NCBI GenBank assembly: GCA_002389055.1
Contig: DGNT01000128.1
Span: forward strand, 1,809 to 12,592
Reading direction: 5' to 3'
Origin: Alcanivorax sp. UBA4485
GTDB taxonomy: Bacteria > Pseudomonadota > Gammaproteobacteria > Pseudomonadales > Alcanivoracaceae
Length of the DNA: 10,784 bases
Under the pieces are notes generated by a model. It worked only from the letters and a program-made list of their open reading frames with translations. It was not told the origin of the DNA and ran no database searches. Shown piece after piece: positions 5,227-10,784 of the stretch. Positions within the stretch are counted from its first letter, which is position 1. The number at the start of each line of letters is the position of its first letter. The position numbers and the translations under genes were made by a program.

Positions 5227-6393
5227 CCGCGCCCGGCACAGGTAGAACAACCCCACCATCGGCCCCGGCAACAACAGCCAGGCGACGCGCAGATCCAGCG
5301 CCGACCAGAACTCAGAGACCAGAAAGATCGCCGGGATGGTGAGCGCGAAGCCGATGGCGTTCATCACCGCCAGGGTCGAGCCGATCCGGTCCCGGGGGGC
5401 GGTGGCGGCGGCCAGGGCGGAAAGCTGCGGCGAATCGGCGATCACCGTGAAGCCCCACAGCAGCAGAAGCGCCAGCAACAGAAAAGGGGACAGACTTCCC
5501 AGCAGCGGATAGACCAGGCACAGCAGGCCGGATACGGCCAGCGCCGCTCTCGCCACCCACAGGCTGCCGCGCCGGCGGCTGACCCGGCCGCCATGGACAC
5601 ACCCCACCAGCCCCAGGGCGATCACCAGGAACGCCAGCCACGGCACCAGCGCCTCGCCGGCGCCCAGGCGCTGCAGCTCCCGGGCCACCAGCAGCGGCGT
5701 CAGCGTCCAGAACGCATAGAGTTCCCAGCAATGGCCGAAGTAGCCCAGGGCGGCGGCGCGGAAATCGCCACTGGCGAAGGCGGCGAAGCCTTCGCGCAGC
5801 GGCTTCTTCGGGCCGGGCGGCGGCAGATGGGGACCGTCGCCCAGGGCGCGGATCAGCAGCGCCGCCACCAGCGCCAGCAGCGAGGCGGTGAGCAGCGGCC
5901 ACTGCCAGGGCAGCCCCAGGGTGGCGCCGCGCAACAGGTGCGGCACGGCGGTGCCCAGGGTCAGCATGCCCACCAGCCAGGCCAGGGCGGCGCCGGTATG
6001 GCGCGGTGTCCAGCTGATCACCAGCTTCATGCCCAGGGGGTAAATTCCGGCCAGGCAGAGCCCGGTGGCGAAGCGCATGACCAGTGCTGCCGCCGGCTGC
6101 CAGGCCACCAACACGAAGGCGCCGTTCATCAGCGCCCCCAGGACCGCCGCCACCGCGAACACCCGGCTGGCGCGGAAGCGGTCGGCCAGGCCGGTGGCCG
6201 CCAGAGTCAGGGTGCCGAGGATAAAGCCCGCCTGGGTGGCCATGGTGAGGCGCCCCAGGTCGGTCTCGGTGAGCCCCAGTTCCTGGCCCAGGGACAGCCC
6301 CACGCCGTTAACGCTGAACCACAGCGAGGTGCCCAGAAACTGGGCGGCGACAATCACCGCCAGGGGGAAGCGGGACAGGGTTTCGGCGGGCAT
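5221..6393 (-). CDS. MFS transporter, last gene of the ars operon
   Basis: Inner-membrane protein of 390 aa with about 11-12 hydrophobic helices in two halves. MFS motif A is recognisable as GLADRFRASR (68-77), and a related GGRVSRRRG occurs in the second half. The substrate cannot be read from the sequence. It does not resemble ArsJ, the MFS partner of GAPDH in some ars operons, as I remember it, and no GAPDH gene is present. The start at 6393 has a good AAAGGGGAAG site. arsH ends 26 bp upstream on the same strand, so co-expression with arsenic genes is likely and an arsenical or related export role is plausible. The 3' end overlaps yaeQ by six bases. Confidence 0.85.
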   Translation of the reverse strand: MPAETLSRFPLAVIVAAQFLGTSLWFSVNGVGLSLGQELGLTETDLGRLTMATQAGFILGTLTLAATGLADRFRASRVFAVAAVLGALMNGAFVLVAWQPAAALVMRFATGLCLAGIYPLGMKLVISWTPRHTGAALAWLVGMLTLGTAVPHLLRGATLGLPWQWPLLTASLLALVAALLIRALGDGPHLPPPGPKKPLREGFAAFASGDFRAAALGYFGHCWELYAFWTLTPLLVARELQRLGAGEALVPWLAFLVIALGLVGCVHGGRVSRRRGSLWVARAALAVSGLLCLVYPLLGSLSPFLLLALLLLWGFTVIADSPQLSALAAATAPRDRIGSTLAVMNAIGFALTIPAIFLVSEFWSALDLRVAWLLLPGPMVGLFYLCRARL

Positions 6394-6419
6394 GGCTTCC
6401 CCTTTGTTCGGGTGCGGGC

Positions 6420-7130
6420 TTACATGGTGCGCTGATTGACCCGGCGGGACACCTCTTCCGCGCTCTCCTTGCGTTCGGAGTATCGATCGGTGAGGTAGTC
6501 GCTGCGATCACGGACCAGCAGGGTGAATTTCACCAGCTCCTCCATGACGTCGACTATACGATCATAGTAGGGGGACGGCTTCATGCGGTCGTTGTCGTCG
6601 AATTCCAGAAACGCCTTGGGCACCGACGACTGGTTGGGGATGGTCACCATGCGCATCCAGCGGCCCAGCACGCGCAGGTGATTGACGGTGTTGAACGACT
6701 GCGAGCCGCCGCTCACCTGCATCACCGCCAGGGTTTTGCCCTGGGTGGGGCGCACGCCGCCCAGCGCCAGCGGAATCCAGTCGATCTGCGCCTTCATGAT
6801 GCCGGTCATGGCGCCGTGACGCTCCGGCGAGCACCACACCATGCCCTCGGACCACTGCGCCAGTTCGCGCAGTTCCTGGACCTTGGGGTGCTCCGCCGGC
6901 TCGGCGTCCGGCAGCGGCAGCCCGCGCGGGTCGAAGATCCGCGTTTCGGCGCCCATGGCCTCCAGAATCCGTGCCGCTTCCTCCACCGCCAGGCGGCTGA
7001 ACGAACGCGCCCGCAGGGAGCCGTAAAGCAACAGGATCCGGGGTTTGTGAGTGGCTGGCTGATCCTGGAACACGCGGTCAACGCCGGGAACCTGGAAGCA
7101 GTTGTTGTCGAGATTAAAAAGGTCTGTCAT
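6420..7130 (-). CDS. arsH: ArsH, NADPH-dependent FMN reductase / organoarsenical oxidase
   Basis: Cytoplasmic flavoprotein of 236 aa. ArsH enzymes use FMN and NADPH and can oxidise trivalent methyl- and aryl-arsenicals to less toxic pentavalent forms. The flavodoxin-like fold shows the FMN phosphate loop GSLRARSFSR (37-46), the SPERHGAMTGIMKAQIDWIPL stretch (101-121) that is characteristic of ArsH, and GGSQSFNTVNHLR further on. The extended N-terminus (MTDLFNLDNNCFQ...) and the C-terminal DRYSERKE tail are also typical of ArsH, not of short azoreductases. The start at 7130 has only a weak GAAG site. acr3 ends 53 bp upstream with a heptanucleotide array in between; the MFS gene follows. Confidence 0.95.
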   Translation of the reverse strand: MTDLFNLDNNCFQVPGVDRVFQDQPATHKPRILLLYGSLRARSFSRLAVEEAARILEAMGAETRIFDPRGLPLPDAEPAEHPKVQELRELAQWSEGMVWCSPERHGAMTGIMKAQIDWIPLALGGVRPTQGKTLAVMQVSGGSQSFNTVNHLRVLGRWMRMVTIPNQSSVPKAFLEFDDNDRMKPSPYYDRIVDVMEELVKFTLLVRDRSDYLTDRYSERKESAEEVSRRVNQRTM

Positions 7131-7158
7131 GGCGATAACTTCAGCACTTTTGGTTTAG

Positions 7159-7193
7159 CTGTTCACTATTAACTATTAACTGTTCACTGTTCA
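7159..7193 (-). repeat. Heptanucleotide tandem array across the acr3 stop codon
   Basis: Five contiguous 7-bp units read on the minus strand as (TGAACAG)2, (TTAATAG)2 and one TGAACAG. The first unit encodes the end of Acr3 (Glu-Gln), the second begins with its TGA stop, and the rest fill the gap to arsH. The AT-rich array stands out against the GC-rich surroundings. Confidence 0.9.
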
Positions 7194-8215
7194 CCGCCGT
7201 CCTCAAACCAATGTTTGGTGCGGTTAACAATGGCCACCAGCGACAACATCACCGGCACCTCGACCAGCACGCCCACCACCGTGGCCAGGGCGGCGCCGGA
7301 GGACAGCCCGAACAGGCTGATCGCCACCGCCACCGCCAGCTCGAAGAAGTTGGAGGTGCCGATCAGGCAGGCCGGGCCGGCCACGTTATGGGGCAGGCGC
7401 AGCCAGCGGGCGGCGACGAAGGCGATCAGGAAGATGCCGTAGGTCTGGATCAGCAGCGGAATGGCGATCAGCACGATGGCCTGGGGCTTGGCGAGGATGG
7501 TTTCCGCCTGGAAGCCGAACAGCAGCACCACCGTGGCCAGCAGACCGAGGATGCTCACCGGCTTGAGGGTGTGGACGAAATCGTCCACCGCCTTTTCGCC
7601 GCCGCGACCGCTCAGCCAGCGCCGGGTGAGCGCCCCGGCCACCAGCGGCAGCAGTACGTACAGCACGGTGGACAGCACCAGGGTGTCCCAGGGCACGGTG
7701 ATGTCGCTGACGCCCAGCAACAGCGCGGCGATGGGGGCGAAGGCGAATACCATGATGACGTCGTTCACCGACACCTGCACCAGGGTGTAGTTGGCGTCGC
7801 CCTTGGTGAGATGGCTCCACACGAACACCATGGCGGTGCACGGCGCCACGCCCAGCAGGATCATGCCGGCGATGTACTCGGTGCCGGTCTGCGGGTCCAC
7901 CATGTCGGCGAACAGCACCTTGAAGAACAGCCAGCCCAGCGCCGCCATGGTGAACGGCTTGATCAGCCAGTTCACCACCAGGGTGAGCAGCAGGCCCTTG
8001 GGTTTGTCGCCGACGCGTTTCATGGCGGCGAAGTCGATCTGGATCATCATCGGGTAGATCATCACCCAGATGAACACCGCCACTGCCAGATTCACATGGG
8101 CCACCTCGAAGGCGGCCACCGCCTGGAACAGGCCCGGCACCGCCAGCCCCAGAGCGACACCGGCGATAATCGCCAGCCCCACCCAGACACTAAGAAAACG
8201 CTCGAAAAACGGCAT
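7184..8215 (-). CDS. acr3: Acr3 family arsenite efflux transporter
   Basis: Inner-membrane arsenite/H+ antiporter of 343 aa with ten hydrophobic helices, belonging to the BART superfamily and unrelated to E. coli-type ArsB. The conserved arsenite-binding cysteine is C126 in GVAPCTAMVFVWSHLTKGD, and the essential glutamate is E319 in VVGVLVEVPVML. The N-terminal IYPMMIQIDFAAM and the GTSNFFELAVAVAI segment (286-299) are also family signatures. The length suits bacterial Acr3. The start at 8215 is 13 bp after the arsC stop, with AAGGG as ribosome site at about ten bases. It exports the arsenite produced by ArsC. Its last codons and stop fall in a 7-bp tandem array. Confidence 0.96.
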   Translation of the reverse strand: MPFFERFLSVWVGLAIIAGVALGLAVPGLFQAVAAFEVAHVNLAVAVFIWVMIYPMMIQIDFAAMKRVGDKPKGLLLTLVVNWLIKPFTMAALGWLFFKVLFADMVDPQTGTEYIAGMILLGVAPCTAMVFVWSHLTKGDANYTLVQVSVNDVIMVFAFAPIAALLLGVSDITVPWDTLVLSTVLYVLLPLVAGALTRRWLSGRGGEKAVDDFVHTLKPVSILGLLATVVLLFGFQAETILAKPQAIVLIAIPLLIQTYGIFLIAFVAARWLRLPHNVAGPACLIGTSNFFELAVAVAISLFGLSSGAALATVVGVLVEVPVMLSLVAIVNRTKHWFEDGGEQ

Positions 8216-8228
8216 GGATTACGATCCC

Positions 8229-8723
8229 TTATTCCTGACCCAGCTCGCGGTGAATTTTCTGCATCGAGGCGACCAGGCCGAGCGGTTTGATGTCGGCGAG
8301 ATCCAGCGCCGCCAGCTTTTCCAGGCGGTGGCGCAGGCGCTCGTAGGTACGCTCGAACACCGCGTCGATTTGTTCGTCGGCACCCTCGGCGCCGGCCGGG
8401 TCGGGGATGCCCCAGTGCACCTTGGCGGCCTCGGACAGCCACACCGGGCAGGCTTCGCCGGCGGCGGCGTCGCACACCGTAATGATCACGTCGAAGCGCT
8501 CGCCTTCCAGGTCGTCCATGGATTTGGACGCCGGCTGGTCCACCGGCACGCCGTGGCGCTCCAGCACCGCCAGGGCGCGGGGGTGCACCTGCCCGGTGGG
8601 CTGGCTGCCGGCGCTGCGGGCGCGGATGCGGCCTTCGCCCAGGTGGTTGGCGAGCGCCTCGCCGAGAATCGACCGGCAGGAGTTGCCGGTACACAGAAAC
8701 AGCACGTTCAGGGGCAGTTCCAT
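8229..8723 (-). CDS. arsC: Arsenate reductase ArsC (low-molecular-weight tyrosine phosphatase fold)
   Basis: Cytoplasmic enzyme of 164 aa reducing arsenate to arsenite for export by Acr3. The catalytic P-loop CTGNSCR (C11 to R17, CX5R) is near the N-terminus. The later redox cysteine pair is C84 and C92 in VCDAAAGEACPVW, and the general-acid aspartate is D108 in WGIPDP. This is the thiol-relay class, not the glutaredoxin-type plasmid R773 enzyme. I chose the ATG at 8723 because GGAG lies six bases upstream and it gives a typical N-terminus. An ATG at 8735, overlapping the arsR stop as TAATG, would add four residues. The frame is open further upstream only because it runs through arsR. Confidence 0.94.
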   Translation of the reverse strand: MELPLNVLFLCTGNSCRSILGEALANHLGEGRIRARSAGSQPTGQVHPRALAVLERHGVPVDQPASKSMDDLEGERFDVIITVCDAAAGEACPVWLSEAAKVHWGIPDPAGAEGADEQIDAVFERTYERLRHRLEKLAALDLADIKPLGLVASMQKIHRELGQE

Positions 8724-8734
8724 GGGAGTCTCCA

Positions 8735-9055
8735 TTAACAGCAGACCGGCGCCGGTGTGCGCAGGTCCAGTTGTGCCCGGGCCGGTTCGGCCAGGGTTTC
8801 GATGACAGTGAGCGCCCACTCCGGCAGCTCGGGATTGAGGCGATAGTGCATCCAGGTGCCCTGCCGGCGCGCCACCACCAGTTCGCACTGGCGAAGCTGC
8901 GCCAGGTGCCGGGAGATGGTCGACTGGGGGGCGTCCAGTGCGTCCACCAGATCGCAGACACAGATCTCGCGCTGCACGTCCATAAGGCAGACCAGGCTCA
9001 GGCGCAGGTCGTCGCCGAGGCATTTGCAGAGTTTGCTGACGGAAAGGTCGGTCAT
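8735..9055 (-). CDS. arsR: ArsR, arsenite-responsive repressor (ArsR/SmtB family)
   Basis: Winged-helix repressor of 106 aa and first gene of the ars operon. The arsenite-sensing motif ICVCDLVDAL (31-40) supplies C32 and C34, as in E. coli-type ArsR. The recognition helix region APQSTISRHLAQLRQCELV spans 42-60, and the wing includes RRQGTWMHYRL (64-73). A Cys-Cys pair closes the C-terminus and might also bind metalloid. In the family, arsenite binding releases the repressor from its operator. A palindrome (9081-9102) lies 26 bp before the start. The arsR stop overlaps an ATG in arsC's frame, which suggests translational coupling. Confidence 0.95.
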   Translation of the reverse strand: MTDLSVSKLCKCLGDDLRLSLVCLMDVQREICVCDLVDALDAPQSTISRHLAQLRQCELVVARRQGTWMHYRLNPELPEWALTVIETLAEPARAQLDLRTPAPVCC

Positions 9056-9080
9056 GGTGGTTTCGGGTTGCCTATATTCG

Positions 9081-9102
9081 TATATTCGGAATTACGGATA
9101 TA
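9081..9102. promoter_or_regulatory. Candidate ArsR operator upstream of arsR
   Basis: A 22-bp imperfect palindrome with TATAT at one end and ATATA at the other, and CG/AA..TT/CG inside, matches its own reverse complement at 18 of 22 positions. The AT-rich block 9073-9105 also has two adjacent ATATTCG copies (9074-9080 and 9082-9088). It stands out from GC-rich surroundings just before arsR, where autorepression is expected. A clear -35/-10 pair could not be fixed. Confidence 0.6.
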
Positions 9103-9147
9103 TTAGAGGAAAAGAAATCTGTTTTCTAGCGTTTCTGGGATCCTGCC

Positions 9148-9167
9148 GGGCGGCGTGGCCGCCCTTT
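9148..9167. terminator. GC hairpin with short T run between phoU and arsR
   Basis: GGGCGGC (9148-9154) and GCCGCCC (9158-9164) form a perfect 7-bp stem around GTG, followed on the plus strand by TTT. The genes on both sides are on the minus strand, where no T tract follows, so a role as intrinsic terminator for phoU is doubtful. Confidence 0.3.
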
Positions 9168-9234
9168 CGCGGGCCGGGCCCGCTCCCACAGGCCGCTCTC
9201 ACAAGCCGCTCCCGCATGGCCCGCTTCGCGGGCC
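9168..9234 (-). repeat. REP-like palindromic sequence downstream of phoU
   Basis: Two perfect 7-bp-stem hairpins, GCGGGCC/GGCCCGC (9169-9183) and GGCCCGC/GCGGGCC (9218-9234), flank degenerate tandem units. On the minus strand these read CGGGAGCGGCTTG, TGAGAGCGGCCTG and TGGGAGCGGGCCCG. The motif GTGGGAGCGGGCC...GGCCCGCGAA resembles intergenic REP sequences of Pseudomonas relatives. It starts only 10 bp after the phoU stop and may stabilise the 3' end of the pst-phoU mRNA. Confidence 0.6.
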
Positions 9235-9244
9235 CGGGCGGGGG

Positions 9245-9964
9245 TCAGTCTTTCTTGCGGACTTCTTTTTCCATCTCGTCGATGGAGATGTGGCGCACGT
9301 CGGTGCCTTTGACCAGGAAGATCACCTGCTCGCCGATGTTGCGGGCGTGGTCGCCGATGCGCTCCAGAGCGCGCAGTGACCAGATGATGTTGAGCACCCG
9401 GGAGATGGCGCGCGGGTCTTCCATCATGAAGGTCACCAGGGCGCGCATGGCGGAGCGGTACTCCAGGTCCACCTCGGTGTCCTCGGCGGCCACTTCCACG
9501 GCCTTGTCCGCGTCGAAGCGGGCGAAGGCGTCCAGGGCGTCGCGCAGCATATTGCGCACATGGTTGCCGATGTGCCGGACTTCCACATAGCCGCGCGGTG
9601 ATTCGCCGTCCTCGGCCAGCTGCAGCGCCATGGCGGCGATTTTGGCGGACTCGTCACCGATGCGCTCCAGGTCCGACACCGCCTTGGACACGGCGATGAT
9701 CAGCCGCAGGTCCGAGGCCGCCGGCTGGCGCAGCGCCAGTACGCGGGCGCACTCTTCGTCGATCTGGATTTCCAGGTCGTCGACCCGGTCTTCCGTGGTA
9801 AGCACTTTCTCCGCCAGGGCGGAATCGGCGTGCAGTAGCGCTTCCAGCGCGTCCACCACCTGTTTTTCCACCAGTCCGCCCATCTCCATCAGATGGTTGC
9901 GGATGGATTCCAGCGCCTCGTTGAATTGCGAGGAACTGTGCTGACCAAAATGCATGCGATCCAT
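9245..9964 (-). CDS. phoU: PhoU, phosphate signalling protein
   Basis: Peripheral cytoplasmic protein of 239 aa made of two three-helix bundles, linking the Pst importer to PhoR and repressing the Pho response when phosphate is plentiful. The two metal-binding repeats are visible as DLERIGDESAKI (about 98-109) and ALERIGDHARNI (about 199-210). The start at 9964 (MDRMHFGQH) has an AAGGAGA site seven bases upstream. The frame is open further upstream only through pstB. It follows pstB after 26 bp as the distal gene of the pst operon, and the ars operon continues on the same strand after a 189-bp gap with hairpins and an ArsR operator candidate. Confidence 0.97.
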   Translation of the reverse strand: MDRMHFGQHSSSQFNEALESIRNHLMEMGGLVEKQVVDALEALLHADSALAEKVLTTEDRVDDLEIQIDEECARVLALRQPAASDLRLIIAVSKAVSDLERIGDESAKIAAMALQLAEDGESPRGYVEVRHIGNHVRNMLRDALDAFARFDADKAVEVAAEDTEVDLEYRSAMRALVTFMMEDPRAISRVLNIIWSLRALERIGDHARNIGEQVIFLVKGTDVRHISIDEMEKEVRKKD

Positions 9965-9990
9965 GTTGTCTCTCCTTGGACCCGTTGGCC

Positions 9991-10784
9991 TTAGCCGAAG
10001 CGGCCAGTGATGTAGGCTTCCGTGAGCTCGTGCTCCGGCTTGGTGAATACGGTTTCGGTGTCGTTGACCTCGATCAGCCGCCCCAGGTGGAAGTAGGCGG
10101 TGCGGTGGGACACGCGCGCGGCCTGCTGCATGGAGTGGGTGACGATGGCGATGGTGTAGGACTCGGAGAGCTCGTCGATCAGCTCTTCGATCTTGGCGGT
10201 GGCGATCGGATCCAGCGCCGAACAGGGCTCGTCCATCAACACCACTTCCGGGCTCACCGCGATGGTGCGGGCGATGCAAAGCCGCTGCTGCTGGCCACCG
10301 GACAGGCCGGTGCCGGAGGAGTGCAGACGGTCCTTCACCTCGTTCCAGAGGCCGGCGCTGCGCAGGCTGTTCTCGACGATTTCATCGAGATCGTACTTCT
10401 TGTCGGCCAGGCCGTGCAGCCGCGGGCCGTAGGCCACGTTGTCGTAGATCGACTTGGGGAACGGGTTGGGCTTCTGGAACACCATGCCGACGCGGGCGCG
10501 CAACTCCACCACGTCCAGCTTGGGGTCATAGAGGTCCTGATCGTCCAGGTGCAGCTCGCCTTTCACCCGGCAGATATCAATGGTGTCGTTCATGCGGTTG
10601 AGCGACCGCAGGAAGGTGGACTTACCGCAACCGGAGGGGCCGATCAGGGAAATCACTTCGTTCTTGCCGATGTCCAGGCTGACGTCGTGGATCGCCTGGT
10701 TGTCGGCGTAAAACACGTTCACGTGGCGCAATTTCATCTTGGGCGCGTCCACGAACGGCTTGCCCACGGTTTTTTCCGGGTAGG
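9991..10784 (-). CDS. pstB: PstB, phosphate ABC transporter ATP-binding protein (5' end beyond window)
   Basis: Cytoplasmic ATPase of the PstSCAB high-affinity phosphate importer. Numbered from the GTG at 10767, it shows Walker A GPSGCGKST (43-51), the Q-loop glutamine Q98 in VFQKPNPFP (PstB-like), signature LSGGQQQR (155-162), Walker B VVLMDE (175-180) and switch H211. The C-terminus AYITGRFG is the usual PstB ending. The GTG at 10767 would give 258 aa but lacks a convincing ribosome site. The frame stays open upstream (residues YPEKT before it) to the window edge, so the real start probably lies outside and I mark the gene as partial. pstA, pstC and pstS are expected further upstream but are not visible. 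Confidence 0.96.
   Translation of the reverse strand, partial: YPEKTVGKPFVDAPKMKLRHVNVFYADNQAIHDVSLDIGKNEVISLIGPSGCGKSTFLRSLNRMNDTIDICRVKGELHLDDQDLYDPKLDVVELRARVGMVFQKPNPFPKSIYDNVAYGPRLHGLADKKYDLDEIVENSLRSAGLWNEVKDRLHSSGTGLSGGQQQRLCIARTIAVSPEVVLMDEPCSALDPIATAKIEELIDELSESYTIAIVTHSMQQAARVSHRTAYFHLGRLIEVNDTETVFTKPEHELTEAYITGRFG

Noticed and set aside
5593..6435. Plus-strand open frame (280 codons) opposite the MFS gene
   Set aside because: Q/G/H-rich shadow frame of a clear membrane transporter; no domain.
7159..7193. CRISPR-like array
   Set aside because: Units are 7 bp and contiguous with no spacers, so this is a simple tandem repeat and not a CRISPR.
7211..8290. Long plus-strand open frame (359 codons) opposite acr3 and arsC
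   Set aside because: It is an antisense shadow of GC-rich coding sequence; its product is low-complexity (H/Q/G/R-rich) with no recognisable domain, while acr3 and arsC on the other strand have all family motifs.
8229..9023. N-terminally extended arsC of 264 codons
   Set aside because: The extra 100 residues are read out of frame through arsR and look like frame noise; the family N-terminus starts at 8723 with a ribosome site.
9113..9127. AGAAA/TTTCT inverted repeat upstream of arsR
   Set aside because: A 5-bp AT stem with a 5-base loop is within chance for this AT-rich stretch and lies outside the better operator candidate.
9245..10279. N-terminally extended phoU of 344 codons
   Set aside because: The extension runs through pstB out of frame; phoU starts at 9964 with AAGGAGA upstream.

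Overview
The window looks like a GC-rich gammaproteobacterial chromosome, close to the Alcanivorax/Pseudomonas/Marinobacter group. The left edge carries the end of ubiA followed by phoB and phoR, and the right edge carries phoU and pstB. Pseudomonas shows the same order (ubiA-phoB-phoR ... phoU-pstB). The taxon is inferred from gene content and protein sequence; no rRNA or tRNA gene lies in the window.

Layout. (1) 1-2296, plus strand: the ubiA C-terminus, a well-placed Pho box, then the phosphate-starvation regulators phoB and phoR. (2) 2311-3172, minus strand: slyX and a TetR-family regulator whose start region lies inside a 21-bp imperfect palindrome. (3) 3222-3489: a non-coding 268-bp MITE-like element with 35-bp terminal inverted repeats and several internal hairpins. 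(4) 3513-3884, plus strand: a small DUF2306-like membrane protein. (5) 3917-5226, plus strand: a manganese-sensing yybP-ykoY riboswitch leading into a TMEM165/UPF0016 cation exporter with a TTG start, then yaeQ 24 bp later. (6) 9055 down to 5221, minus strand: a compact arsenic-resistance operon, arsR-arsC-acr3-arsH-MFS. A palindromic operator candidate lies upstream of arsR, and a heptanucleotide tandem array lies across the acr3 stop codon. (7) 9148-9234: GC hairpins resembling REP sequences. (8) 9245-10784, minus strand: phoU and pstB, the distal end of a pst operon that continues beyond the window.

How the genes work together. PhoR/PhoB sense and respond to phosphate. PstB is the ATPase of the high-affinity phosphate importer, and PhoU links the importer to PhoR. 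Arsenate is a phosphate analogue that enters through phosphate transporters. The arsenic operon sits between the two halves of the phosphate system: ArsC reduces arsenate, Acr3 exports arsenite, ArsH acts on organoarsenicals, and ArsR controls the set. The manganese module is a separate metal-homeostasis unit within the same accessory stretch. No wholly new system is evident. The least explained elements are the nested-hairpin mobile element, the riboswitch-controlled exporter/yaeQ pair, the MFS gene at the end of the ars operon, and the heptad array across the acr3 stop.
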